A DNA stretch of 64,000 bases from positions 1 through 64,000 of the forward strand of contig CAYFMR010000003.1 in NCBI GenBank assembly GCA_964344295.1. The letters run 5' to 3'. The notes under the pieces are model-generated. The model did no database searches. It had not been told where the DNA came from and was given only the letters and a program-made list of their open reading frames with translations. Both the position numbers and the translations under genes were made by a program. Below, one piece after another: positions 51,651-61,082 of the stretch; position 1 is the stretch's first letter, and each line of letters starts with the position of its first letter. The DNA comes from JAAYFJ01 sp964344295. Lineage in GTDB: Bacteria > Bacillota > Clostridia > Tissierellales > Peptoniphilaceae.

Positions 51651-53003
51651 ATGAAAAGTTATATTATTCACCCCTTTCACCACAATGGACGCTACTTTTT
51701 ACTAGACACGGAAAGTGGTGCTGTGCATGTGGTGGAAGAAGTGATCTATCATTTGGTGCCCTTTTTTGAAGAAGGGGACAGAGAAAAGGCTTGGGAAGCT
51801 CTAAAAAATCGCTATGATGAGGCGTTGTTGAACGAGGCGTGGGATGAGCTGGAAGCACTTAAAGAAGCGGGCCTGTTGATGGCGCCGAAAGAGACCCAAG
51901 ATTTTATATACAATCCGGAAAATATCATTAAGGCCATGTGCCTTCATGTGGCTCACGACTGCAATTTGCGTTGCACCTATTGCTTCGCTTCGCAAGGTGA
52001 TTTCCAAGGTACCAGAGAACTGATGGACCTGGAAACGGGGAAGAAAGCCTTACGATTTCTCGCTGAAAACAGTGGCAATCGCCATCATTTAGAAGTGGAT
52101 TTTTTTGGCGGGGAGCCGTTGATGAACTGGGATGTGGTCAAAGAGTTGGTGCATTACGGTCGTTCCATTGAAGGGGAATACGGGAAAAAATTCCGTTTTA
52201 CCGTGACCACAAACGGACTCCTTTTGGATGATGAAAAAAACGATTTTATCAACGAACACATGGATAACGTGGTGCTGTCTTTGGATGGGCGGAGAGCAGT
52301 CAACGACGCCATGCGTCCCACCGTATCAGGTGATGGTAGCTTTGACCTCATTGTGCCAAAATTCCAAAAATTGGTAGGCTTACGAGGTGATAAGGACTAC
52401 TATATTCGCGGGACTTTTACGTCACAGAACCTGGACTTTGCAGAAGATGTGAAACTTTATCGGGAGCTTGGATTTCAAAAGACTTCTATGGAACCTGTGG
52501 TCACTGATCCCCAGGAACCCTATGCCCTCCTAGAAGATCATTTGCCGGCGATTTTGAAAGAATATGAAAACCTGACCGCATGGATGGAAGAGCTCCACGA
52601 CAAAGGAGAACGGGATTTTTTATTTTTCCATTTTATGCTGGATTTAGACCAAGGTCCATGCATTGTGAAGAGAAGTGTCGGGTGCGGAGCAGGTAGTGAA
52701 TACGTGGCGGTGACACCTGCAGGAGAGCTTTATCCCTGTCACCAATTTGTAGGGGAAAAAGAGTTTAAGCTGGGAACTCTGGATACGGGCATTGTCCACA
52801 CGGAAATCAGAGACCGATTTAAAGAGGCCAACATCAGCTCCAAAGAAGCTTGTGGATCTTGCTGGGCCAAATACTATTGCTCCGGAGGCTGTCATGCCAA
52901 TGCTTATTACTCCCACGGGGATATCTTAAAGCCATATGAGCTAGGCTGTGAAATGGAAAAGAAACGTTTGGAGTGTGCCATTTACCTAAAGAGTTGTGAA
53001 TAG
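51651..53003 (+). CDS. scfB: SCIFF radical-SAM maturase
   Basis: This 450-residue radical-SAM/SPASM enzyme modifies the six-cysteine peptide. Residues 1-95 form a RiPP-recognition-like domain. The SAM cluster motif is C104-N-L-R-C108-T-Y-C111, then DFFGGEPLMNW. The SPASM region has GCGAGSEYVAVTPAGELYPCHQF and CGSCWAKYYCSGGCHAN for auxiliary clusters. ATG 51651 follows AAAGGTG; the frame is open upstream but starts inside the scfA terminator. Confidence 0.95.
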   Translation: MKSYIIHPFHHNGRYFLLDTESGAVHVVEEVIYHLVPFFEEGDREKAWEALKNRYDEALLNEAWDELEALKEAGLLMAPKETQDFIYNPENIIKAMCLHVAHDCNLRCTYCFASQGDFQGTRELMDLETGKKALRFLAENSGNRHHLEVDFFGGEPLMNWDVVKELVHYGRSIEGEYGKKFRFTVTTNGLLLDDEKNDFINEHMDNVVLSLDGRRAVNDAMRPTVSGDGSFDLIVPKFQKLVGLRGDKDYYIRGTFTSQNLDFAEDVKLYRELGFQKTSMEPVVTDPQEPYALLEDHLPAILKEYENLTAWMEELHDKGERDFLFFHFMLDLDQGPCIVKRSVGCGAGSEYVAVTPAGELYPCHQFVGEKEFKLGTLDTGIVHTEIRDRFKEANISSKEACGSCWAKYYCSGGCHANAYYSHGDILKPYELGCEMEKKRLECAIYLKSCE

Positions 53004-53011
53004 GAGTTACT

Positions 53012-54760
53012 ATGAGTCGCTGGACGATGTGGAATAAAAAACCTCAAGAGGACATGACGGTGTTGGAGAATACCGTCCATCCCCTACTCTTAAAAATTTT
53101 ATATAACCGGGATGTGAACACCGTTTCGGCGATTAATCAATTTCTCCACCCGCAACTGAGTGCCTTGCCAGAACCGGAAGCACTCTATGGCGTAAAAGAA
53201 GCCGTTGCCGTGCTACAGAAGAAATACGATGCTAAGGCACCGGTGCGGATTGTCGGGGATTATGATGTAGATGGGACCATGGGGACATATATTTTAGTCA
53301 AGACGATGGAGCAGCTGGGGTTCGCGGTAGATTACCGCATTCCTCATCGCGTTCACGATGGTTACGGTGTTTCTTCATCCATGGTGGAAGAGGCGGCAAG
53401 CCAGGGAGTGGATACCATCATCACTGTGGATAACGGCATTATGGCCCAAGAACAGGCGAAACTGGCAAAGAAATTAGGCCTTGATCTGATTATCACCGAT
53501 CACCACGAGCCTTTGGTGGAGCAGGACGTTTTACAATTACCGGAAGCACTGGTGGTCATCGATCCTAAACGCTGCGACTATCCCTACGCCTATGGTGAAA
53601 TCTGCGGCGCCTATGTGGCTATGAAATTGGCCTGGGCACTGTGGAAAGCCTTTGGCCGGGAGGAACAGGTGTTTGTGGGGATGTTTTTGGCCATGGCAGC
53701 CTTTGCTACCGTATGCGATATGATGCCCTTGGTGGGAGAAAACCGTGTCTTGGTATCCTTTGGCCTGGAGTATTTGCGGCGTACCACCCACGTAGGCTTA
53801 TCGGCACTGATGGAGGCTACGGGAGTGGAGCGGGAACGCTTGGGCACCTATCACCTGGGGTTTATTCTGGGACCGGCAGTCAACGCTGCAGGGCGCTTGG
53901 ACGACGCCACTTTGGTAGTGGATCTCATGTTGGAAGAAGACCAGGCTATGGCATTGGACATGGCCTATGAGTTACGGGACTTAAACCGCTTGCGCATTGA
54001 CATGACTCAAGCGGGCATCGAAGAGGCCTTGACGAAGATTGAAGAAGCACCTTGGAAAAACGACCCAGTGTATGTGGTTTATCTACCTGAGGTTCATGAA
54101 TCCTTGGCAGGCATTATTGCGGGCAAGGTCAAAGATGCCTATCATCGCCCAACCTTCGTCATCACGGGGCAAAAGGAGCTATTGAAAGGTTCCGGGCGTT
54201 CCATCCCGCCTTATCATATGGTGGAAAAGCTGGGAGAGGCTACGGCCTTACTGGAACGTTTCGGCGGTCACAAACAAGCGGCCGGTCTTGCTGTGCGACA
54301 AGATCGACTTCAAGATTTGCGTGAATTTTTAGTTGACCACAGTGGCCTGACGCAGGAAGACCTAGTACCTTATGTCTACTTAGATGGAGAACTGCCTTTT
54401 CATGTGCTGACTGTACCCTTGATGGAAGAAGTGGAGGCGCTCGGCCCCTTTGGACTGGGAAATCCACGCCCCCTCTTTGGCAGGCGCAATGTACTGGTAA
54501 AAGGAGCGACTTTGCTGGGCAAGAATCGGCAAGTACTGAAACTGCTATTGGAAGACGAGGGTTGCGAAATGCATGGGATGATCTTTCGCGATGCCGATGA
54601 TTTTATTGACCTCGTGCTGAAAAAATATGATAAAATAAATAGAAATATGTTATTAGCCGGCATGGGCGGAGATGTGAGGATGGATTTCGTATATGAACTT
54701 AATGTCAACGAGTTTCGCGGAACCAAGACGCCTCAGATCATCGTGATGCAATATAGATAA
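53012..54760 (+). CDS. recJ: Single-stranded DNA exonuclease RecJ
   Basis: This 582-residue 5'-3' exonuclease of the DHH/DHHA1 superfamily has IVGDYDVDGTMGTY (motif I), DTIITVDNGI, LIITDHHEPL (DHH motif), MKLAW and GRSIPPYHMVEKL with RFGGHKQAAG in the DHHA1 domain, then an OB fold. The family's DHH acidic residues are intact. It starts eight bases after scfB with AGGAG upstream. Usually secDF lies between these two genes. Confidence 0.92.
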   Translation: MSRWTMWNKKPQEDMTVLENTVHPLLLKILYNRDVNTVSAINQFLHPQLSALPEPEALYGVKEAVAVLQKKYDAKAPVRIVGDYDVDGTMGTYILVKTMEQLGFAVDYRIPHRVHDGYGVSSSMVEEAASQGVDTIITVDNGIMAQEQAKLAKKLGLDLIITDHHEPLVEQDVLQLPEALVVIDPKRCDYPYAYGEICGAYVAMKLAWALWKAFGREEQVFVGMFLAMAAFATVCDMMPLVGENRVLVSFGLEYLRRTTHVGLSALMEATGVERERLGTYHLGFILGPAVNAAGRLDDATLVVDLMLEEDQAMALDMAYELRDLNRLRIDMTQAGIEEALTKIEEAPWKNDPVYVVYLPEVHESLAGIIAGKVKDAYHRPTFVITGQKELLKGSGRSIPPYHMVEKLGEATALLERFGGHKQAAGLAVRQDRLQDLREFLVDHSGLTQEDLVPYVYLDGELPFHVLTVPLMEEVEALGPFGLGNPRPLFGRRNVLVKGATLLGKNRQVLKLLLEDEGCEMHGMIFRDADDFIDLVLKKYDKINRNMLLAGMGGDVRMDFVYELNVNEFRGTKTPQIIVMQYR

Positions 54761-54775
54761 GGAGGTGGTGCAGCC

Positions 54776-56989
54776 GTGTTAGATACAGATGAAATGCTTA
54801 AAACGCTAGAAGATCGCATATTAGAATATAATCCTCAAGCCGACTTGAAAGTACTTGAAAAGGCATTTTACCTGTCCAAAGAGTACCATGAAGGACAATT
54901 TAGAAGTTCCGGCGAGCCCTACTTTATCCACCCTTACCATGTGGTGTTAATTTTAACGGAATTAAACATGGACATGGAAACCATCGTCTCCGGATTGATG
55001 CATGATTTAATCGAAGATACCGATCTCACCTTGGAAGAGATGTCAGAGATGTTTGGAGAACAAATCGCCAACCTAGTCGATGGGGTCACGAAGCTGACCA
55101 AAATGAAATACAAGACTAAGCAGGAAAATCAAGCAGAAAACCTGCGCAAGATGGTCTTGGCTATGGCCAAAGATATTCGCGTCATCATTGTCAAGTTGGC
55201 GGATAGACTTCACAACATGCGGACGTTGGAATACATGACACCAGAAAAGAAACAGGAAAAGGCTTTAGAGACGCTGGAAATCTATGCTCCTTTGGCACAC
55301 CGGCTGGGGATCTCCAAGATTAAGTGGGAGCTGGAAGACTTATCCTTACGGTATTTGGATCCTGAAAACTATCGTGATTTAGTGGAAAAAGTCAATAAAA
55401 GACGTCATGAACGCGAAGAAATCATTAACGAAATCATCCGGGAATTAAAAGAGAATCTGGACCAGATGCAGATTCCCAACGAAATTCAGGGAAGACCCAA
55501 AAACTTTTATTCGATTTACAAAAAAATGCACAACCAAGGCAAGCTGTTTGAGGAAATTTACGACTTATCGGCCATCCGTGTCTTGGTCGACGACGTGAAG
55601 GACTGCTATGGCGTCTTGGGTATTGTGCATACACTGTGGAAGCCCATTCCTGGTCGATTTAAAGATTATATTGCCATGCCCAAACCCAATATGTATCAGA
55701 GTTTGCATACCACTGTCATCAACCAGAATGGTGAGATCTTTGAGGTACAAATTCGCACATGGGAGATGCACCGCACGGCAGAATACGGGATCGCAGCTCA
55801 CTGGAAGTATAAGGCGAGCACCGATAAGAGTACGGATTTCGACGATAAACTCACCTGGTTAAGACAACTCTTAGATTGGGAAAATGACGTCAAAGATCCC
55901 ACCGACTTTATGGAAACCTTAAAGGTAGATTATTTTGCAGATGAGGTCTTTGTCTTCACACCGAGAGGAGATGTCATTAATTTACCTGAAGGCTCAACAC
56001 CCATAGACTTTGCTTATCGGGTACACTCCGATGTGGGAAATCACTGTGTTGGTGCGAAGGTTAACGGACGGATTGTGCCCCTAAACCACGTGCTGACCAA
56101 CGGTAATATTGTGGAAGTCATCACTTCTCAAAATGCCGGACCGTCTTATGACTGGCTAAAAATTGTTAAATCCAGCCAGGCGCGACAAAAAATTCGTCAA
56201 TATTTTAAAGGGAAAAATCGAGATCAAAATGTATTACGGGGTAAAGAAACTGTAGATCGGGAAATCAAGCGATTCGGCCAATTTCCCCCAGAAGTGACGA
56301 AAGAAGAAATCACGCAACAGCTTTTGGCACGATTCCGCTATGATAGTGAAGAAGATTTAATGGCAGCCATCGGATATGGCAGCATCAATGCGACACAAAT
56401 CTCAGCGAGGTTGCGTTCCATCTATGAAAAGATGTCTGAGGATTGGGAGAAAGAACAGTTACTCCAATCAACCAAGCGAGAAGCGGAGCGCGAAGCGCAA
56501 AAGGCCAAAAACCGCGAAGAATCGCGTGAAGCAGGCAAAGCAGGCAGTGTGGGAGTGACCGTCAAGGGCATGGATAACATTCAGGTGCGCTTGGCCAAGT
56601 GCTGTAACCCCTTACCGGGAGATCCGATTATCGGATTTGTGACCAAAGGTCGCGGCGTCAGCGTCCACCGTGCTGATTGTCCGAATCTATTACCTAATGC
56701 GGATCGTTCCCGATTTTTAGACGTGCAGTGGACTGCCACGCAGGATAGCACCTACTATGCAGATATCCAGATGCACGTGGATGACCGCCCCGGTATCTTA
56801 GCTGAGGTCGCCACGCGTATTAATGATGCTAAGGTGGGGTTGGCTAGTTTGAGCTCAAAAGTGTCGGCAGATGGTGTAGGCGTGATTGATGCCACTTTGA
56901 GCTTACATAGCATTGATGAGCTGGATAGCACAATGCAGATGTTAAGTTCGATTAAAGGAATGCGCCAAATCTATCGAGTGATCCAGTGA
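54776..56989 (+). CDS. relA: Bifunctional (p)ppGpp synthetase/hydrolase Rel
   Basis: This 737-residue alarmone enzyme has an HD hydrolase domain (HPYHVVLIL ... SGLMHDLIEDTDLT, residues about 45-95, intact HD and ED), synthetase domain (GRPKNFYSIYKKM, KDYIAMPKPNMYQSLHTTV), TGS domain (VFVFTPRGDVINLPEGSTPIDFAY), zinc-finger-like and ACT domains. Both active sites look intact. The start is GTG 54776 with GGAGGTGG eight bases upstream. It lies 15 bases after recJ; apt, often between them, is absent. Confidence 0.96.
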   Translation: MLDTDEMLKTLEDRILEYNPQADLKVLEKAFYLSKEYHEGQFRSSGEPYFIHPYHVVLILTELNMDMETIVSGLMHDLIEDTDLTLEEMSEMFGEQIANLVDGVTKLTKMKYKTKQENQAENLRKMVLAMAKDIRVIIVKLADRLHNMRTLEYMTPEKKQEKALETLEIYAPLAHRLGISKIKWELEDLSLRYLDPENYRDLVEKVNKRRHEREEIINEIIRELKENLDQMQIPNEIQGRPKNFYSIYKKMHNQGKLFEEIYDLSAIRVLVDDVKDCYGVLGIVHTLWKPIPGRFKDYIAMPKPNMYQSLHTTVINQNGEIFEVQIRTWEMHRTAEYGIAAHWKYKASTDKSTDFDDKLTWLRQLLDWENDVKDPTDFMETLKVDYFADEVFVFTPRGDVINLPEGSTPIDFAYRVHSDVGNHCVGAKVNGRIVPLNHVLTNGNIVEVITSQNAGPSYDWLKIVKSSQARQKIRQYFKGKNRDQNVLRGKETVDREIKRFGQFPPEVTKEEITQQLLARFRYDSEEDLMAAIGYGSINATQISARLRSIYEKMSEDWEKEQLLQSTKREAEREAQKAKNREESREAGKAGSVGVTVKGMDNIQVRLAKCCNPLPGDPIIGFVTKGRGVSVHRADCPNLLPNADRSRFLDVQWTATQDSTYYADIQMHVDDRPGILAEVATRINDAKVGLASLSSKVSADGVGVIDATLSLHSIDELDSTMQMLSSIKGMRQIYRVIQ

Positions 56990-56999
56990 GGTACATAAG

Positions 57000-57449
57000 A
57001 TGAGAGCAGTGGTACAAAGAATTCGACGAGGAGAAGTGACTGTAGAGAATAAGGTGGTGGGACAATCGGGCCCCGGTTTAATAGCCTATATCGGCGTGAA
57101 AGTCACTGATACCATGGATGATGTGACCTATACGGTCAATAAAATCAGCGGATTGCGCATTTTTGAAGATGACGAAGGCAAGATGAACCGCAGTGTGCTA
57201 GAGTGCCAAGGCAGCGTCTTAGCCGTGAGTCAGTTCACGTTATACGGCGATGCCCGTCATGGCAGACGTCCTTCATTCATTGAAGCGGCTAGACCGGAGA
57301 AAGGTCAGGAGCTATTTGAGGCACTGGTGGATGCTTTACGGAAAAAGGGGCTGGAGGTAGCCACCGGACAATTTGGGGCCCATATGATGGTAGATTATAT
57401 CAATGACGGTCCCGTCACCATTCTTATCGATAGTGAAAAGACATTTTAG
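57000..57449 (+). CDS. dtd: D-aminoacyl-tRNA deacylase Dtd
   Basis: This 149-residue enzyme hydrolyses D-aminoacyl-tRNAs. It shows MRAVVQRI at the start, the SQFTLYGDARHGRRPSF motif near 76-92 and the cross-subunit Gly-cisPro motif in NDGPVTILIDS. It lies 10 bases after relA, as usual in Bacillota. Confidence 0.95.
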   Translation: MRAVVQRIRRGEVTVENKVVGQSGPGLIAYIGVKVTDTMDDVTYTVNKISGLRIFEDDEGKMNRSVLECQGSVLAVSQFTLYGDARHGRRPSFIEAARPEKGQELFEALVDALRKKGLEVATGQFGAHMMVDYINDGPVTILIDSEKTF

Positions 57450-57458
57450 GAGGTAAGG

Positions 57459-58094
57459 ATGCACATATTAAAGTTAACTTTAGGGGCTTTTCAGTCCAAT
57501 TGTTATATAGGCTATGATGAGGAGTCCTCCCACGCTTTCGTGGTGGATCCCGGGTCTAACGGTCAAGAAGTAGTACAGACCATCAAGGAAAAAGCAGACC
57601 ACTTGGACTATATTTTGTTGACCCATGCTCACGTGGATCACATCGGCGGTGTCGCCGAAGTCAAAAAAACGTTTCCTGATGCGAAGCTACTCATTCACCA
57701 AGAAGATCAGGACTTGCTGGCAGATGCTAACTTGAACATGAGTACTCAGGCGATGGGTTATCCTGTGTCTTTGCAGGCAGATCAATATGTAAAAGACGGC
57801 GATGTACTACCCTTTGGCAATGAAGAGATCAAGGTCATTCACACCCCGGGGCATACCAAGGGAGGCGTGTGCTATCTGATTGGTGATGTCTGCTTTACTG
57901 GCGATACGCTTTTTAGTGGTTCCATAGGCCGTTCCGACTTTTATGGCGGGGACTATGAAACGCTGATTCACTCCATTATCACACAGCTGATGGTCTTACC
58001 GGATGATGTGCGCATTTTACCGGGTCATATGGAGAACAGTACCATCGGTCGTGAGAAAAAAATTAATATGTTTATACGTAAATTTTTCCAATAA
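57459..58094 (+). CDS. Metallo-beta-lactamase fold hydrolase (glyoxalase II-like)
   Basis: This 211-residue protein has the binuclear metal motif THAHVDHIGG near 51-60, then THTPGHTKGG-type HTPGHTKGGVCYLIG, CFTGDTLFSGSIGRSDF with the bridging Asp, and ILPGHMENSTIGREK with the last His. Relatives include YqgX and hydroxyacylglutathione hydrolases; without glutathione the true substrate is unknown. AGGAGG precedes the ATG. It keeps its common place after dtd. Confidence 0.92.
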   Translation: MHILKLTLGAFQSNCYIGYDEESSHAFVVDPGSNGQEVVQTIKEKADHLDYILLTHAHVDHIGGVAEVKKTFPDAKLLIHQEDQDLLADANLNMSTQAMGYPVSLQADQYVKDGDVLPFGNEEIKVIHTPGHTKGGVCYLIGDVCFTGDTLFSGSIGRSDFYGGDYETLIHSIITQLMVLPDDVRILPGHMENSTIGREKKINMFIRKFFQ

Positions 58095-58104
58095 GGAGGC
58101 TATT

Positions 58105-59877
58105 ATGGGTCAAGGAATGGGCAACTTAAGACGTTCTCACTATTGTGGTGAGGTTTCTAATGGTCAAATCGAAGAGGTGGTCACCGTTATGGGATGGGTG
58201 CAACGCTCTCGAAATTTAGGCCCTATTATTTTTACGGATGTGCGCGATATTACTGGGATCGTACAAGTGGTGGTAGAAGAGACCAATGAAGCCATCTTTG
58301 CTAATGCTAAAGCCTTGCGCAGTGAATACGTGGTAGCAGTAAAGGGTAAAGTGCGCCAACGATCTTCCGTGAACGAACAAATGAAAAACGGGGATATCGA
58401 AATCCTCGCTGATACCTTGGTCATTTTGGACGAAGCCCAGACGCCGCCGATTTATGTCAAAGACGACGACAACGTGGCTGAGACTATGCGTTTGAAATAT
58501 CGTTATCTGGATTTGCGCAAACCCTTTATGCAAAAAAACTTGCTGACTCGCGCTAAATTGGCTCAGCTGACCCGTGAATTTTTCTCGAAACATCGTTTTA
58601 CGGAAATTGAAACCCCTATGTTGACCAAGCCTACGCCGGAAGGAGCCCGTGACTACTTAGTGCCCAGTCGTGTGAACCCGGGCAGTTTTTATGCACTGCC
58701 ACAAAGCCCTCAACTGATGAAGCAGCTATTGATGGTTTCTGGTATGGACCGCTACTTCCAAATTACCAAGTGCTTTAGAGACGAAGACTTACGAGCCAAC
58801 CGTCAACCGGAATTTACGCAAATTGACTTGGAAATGAGCTTCGTGGACATTGATGACGTCATTGCCATCAATGAAGAGTACCTGCAATTTATTTTCAAAG
58901 AAATGCTCGACGTAGATTTGCCGATGCCACTTCCCCGTATGACCTACCAAGAGGCGATGGACCGATTCGGTGTGGATAAGCCGGACTTGCGGTTTGGCAT
59001 GGAATTAGTCGATGTGACTGAAGTGGTTAAAGATGTGGAGTTTCGCGTTTTTGCCGACCAGGCTAAGAAGGGTCACAGTGTGCGAGCCATTGTGGTCAAG
59101 GGTGGTGCAAAAACCTATTCCCGTAAGAATATCGATAAGCTGGAAGTGAAGGCCAAGGATTACGGTGCCAAAGGGTTGGCTTGGATCAAAGTGGAAGAGG
59201 AACTCAAAAGCCCTATTGCTAAATTTCTCGGGGAAACATTAAATGCCATCGTGGCGCAAGTGGAAGCAGAAAAAGGGGACTTGATTTTATTGGTGGCCGA
59301 TAAGGACGAAGTGGTCTATGCCGCTTTGGGTAACTTGCGCAATCATATTGCTAAAGAGCAAGATCTGTATGATCCTAATTCCATTGCTGCCACTTGGATC
59401 GTGGAATTTCCACTGTTTGAATACGATGAAGAAGAGGGACGTTATGTGGCTAAGCACCACCCCTTTACGTCCCCGGTGATGGAGGATTTGGATATTCTGG
59501 AAACAGAACCGGAAAACGTACGTGCGAAAGCCTATGATATTGTCATCAATGGCGATGAAATGGGTGGCGGTAGCATCCGGATTCACAATAGCGAGTTGCA
59601 GTCTCGCATGTTCAAGGCCTTAGGCTTTAGTGAAGAAGAAGCACAGTTAAAATTTGGCTTCCTCTTGGAAGCATTTCAATACGGCACTCCGCCTCATGGC
59701 GGCTTAGCCTACGGTTTTGACCGCTTGGTCATGCTTTTTACGGGCATGGACAACATTCGCGACGTCATCGCTTTCCCCAAAACACAATCGGCGACCTGTC
59801 TCTTAACGGCAGCACCCACCGTGGTTAGCAAAGCACAGTTGGCGGAAGCACATATTCGTGTCGATGACGGTCAATAG
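58105..59877 (+). CDS. aspS: Aspartyl-tRNA synthetase AspS
   Basis: This 590-residue bacterial-type enzyme has an anticodon-binding OB fold (1-105), class II catalytic core (TPMLTKPTPEGARDYLVPSRV; FRDEDLRANRQPEFTQID) with the bacterial GAD insertion (about 290-410), and motif 3 (GGLAYGFDRLVML). The OB-fold loop RSRNLGP has Leu where Pseudomonas' nondiscriminating enzyme has His, which weakly favours a discriminating enzyme; GatCAB would then mainly serve tRNA-Gln. ATG 58105 follows AAGGAGG. hisS, which usually precedes it, is missing here. Confidence 0.95.
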   Translation: MGQGMGNLRRSHYCGEVSNGQIEEVVTVMGWVQRSRNLGPIIFTDVRDITGIVQVVVEETNEAIFANAKALRSEYVVAVKGKVRQRSSVNEQMKNGDIEILADTLVILDEAQTPPIYVKDDDNVAETMRLKYRYLDLRKPFMQKNLLTRAKLAQLTREFFSKHRFTEIETPMLTKPTPEGARDYLVPSRVNPGSFYALPQSPQLMKQLLMVSGMDRYFQITKCFRDEDLRANRQPEFTQIDLEMSFVDIDDVIAINEEYLQFIFKEMLDVDLPMPLPRMTYQEAMDRFGVDKPDLRFGMELVDVTEVVKDVEFRVFADQAKKGHSVRAIVVKGGAKTYSRKNIDKLEVKAKDYGAKGLAWIKVEEELKSPIAKFLGETLNAIVAQVEAEKGDLILLVADKDEVVYAALGNLRNHIAKEQDLYDPNSIAATWIVEFPLFEYDEEEGRYVAKHHPFTSPVMEDLDILETEPENVRAKAYDIVINGDEMGGGSIRIHNSELQSRMFKALGFSEEEAQLKFGFLLEAFQYGTPPHGGLAYGFDRLVMLFTGMDNIRDVIAFPKTQSATCLLTAAPTVVSKAQLAEAHIRVDDGQ

Positions 59878-60544
59878 TCGAACCGCCCTCGTCATTGGCG
59901 AGGAAGGACTAGAGTGTCTTAAAAGCGCTCGCATAGCAATCATCGGTCTTGGTGGCGTGGGATCTTATGCAGCTGAGGCGCTCATACGAGTGAATATAGG
60001 GCATATCCTCCTGTGGGATTTTGATGTCATCGAGGTCAGCAACCTCAATCGTCAACTGCCCGCCCTGCATTCGACAGTGGGACATAAAAAAGTGGATGTA
60101 GTGCGGGCGCGGGGAGAAGACATTAATCCAGAAGCTCATTTTACCGTCGTAGATCGGCGCTTTTCTGGGGAGACGCAGCAGTTACTTTTAGACTTTGCTC
60201 CGGATTTTGTCGTGGACTCCATCGATTCGATGAGCGACAAAGTGGATTTGCTGGCATGTTGCTTGGATCATGGTATCTCTGTAATCAGCGTCATGGGTGC
60301 AGGCAATAAACTGGATCCCACCAGATTTCGCATATCGCCTTTAGACAAGACACATACCGACCCACTGGCAAAACTCTTGCGAAAAATAGCTAAAGAAAAA
60401 GAATGGCCGTCATTTCCGGTGGTCTGGTCTGATGAAGCGCCGGTGCGCAAAGGCGGTGGCCCGGTGGGAAGTCTCTCTTTCGTGCCATCGGCAGCCGGCC
60501 TCGTGGCGGCTAGTTATGTGGTCCGCTCTTTACTGGACCGTTAG
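59864..60544 (+). CDS. tcdA: tRNA threonylcarbamoyladenosine dehydratase TcdA
   Basis: This 226-residue E1-like ThiF-family enzyme cyclises t6A to ct6A on tRNA. It has RTALVIGEEGLECLKSARIAIIGLGGVGSYAAEAL in outline (nucleotide-binding GLGGVGS), DFDVIEVSNLNRQLPALHSTVG and VDSIDSMSDKVDL. I start at ATG 59864, overlapping aspS by 14 bases; GTG 59858 is possible. No Shine-Dalgarno is evident, so coupling to aspS is likely. Confidence 0.92.
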   Translation: MTVNSRTALVIGEEGLECLKSARIAIIGLGGVGSYAAEALIRVNIGHILLWDFDVIEVSNLNRQLPALHSTVGHKKVDVVRARGEDINPEAHFTVVDRRFSGETQQLLLDFAPDFVVDSIDSMSDKVDLLACCLDHGISVISVMGAGNKLDPTRFRISPLDKTHTDPLAKLLRKIAKEKEWPSFPVVWSDEAPVRKGGGPVGSLSFVPSAAGLVAASYVVRSLLDR

Positions 60545-60556
60545 AAAGGAAAGAAA

Positions 60557-61000
60557 ATGGAACAAATTGGCGTAGTAACTGGTATCAATCATGATATGGC
60601 AGAAATGACCATTGAGCGGATGTCCGCCTGTGGTGAACACTGCAAAGGATGTACTGCTGGATGTGAAATCAAAAATCACGTCATCCAAGTACCTAATAGT
60701 CTAAATGCCAAAGTGGGTGACCGTGTGGCGCTGATGTCAGAAAGCAAACTCATTTTAAAATATTTGCTGTTAATTTACGGTGTGCCGTTTGTGGGTCTGG
60801 TATTAGGTATGTTTATTGGCTACGGCATTTTCGGAAAAGCTAAAGAAGGACTCATCATCTTAACTGCGCTGGCTTGCTTGGGCCTGGGCTTTCTGGCGGT
60901 ACGTCTGATTGACAGAAAATTTCCGCAAAGGCAGGAACAGGTAATCTCCATGAGCCACTTGGTTCTGGAAGAATCAACAGATGACCAACCAGTTGCATAA
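60557..61000 (+). CDS. RseC/SoxR-reducing system family protein
   Basis: This 147-residue protein has an N-terminal Cys cluster C25-x3-C29-x2-C32-x3-C36 that may hold an Fe-S cluster, a small beta domain, and two membrane helices (about 70-92 and 97-115). RseC proteins are linked to Rnf/Rsx electron transport and SoxR reduction; no rnf genes are in the window. GAAAGGA precedes the ATG, 12 bases after tcdA. Confidence 0.88.
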   Translation: MEQIGVVTGINHDMAEMTIERMSACGEHCKGCTAGCEIKNHVIQVPNSLNAKVGDRVALMSESKLILKYLLLIYGVPFVGLVLGMFIGYGIFGKAKEGLIILTALACLGLGFLAVRLIDRKFPQRQEQVISMSHLVLEESTDDQPVA

Positions 61001-61082
61001 AAATGGTACGGCCCCTAAGAAGCTTGTTTTATGATAAGCCAGCGTGTGTGATGTTTAACGATAGACAAAGGAGGCGTGTAGC

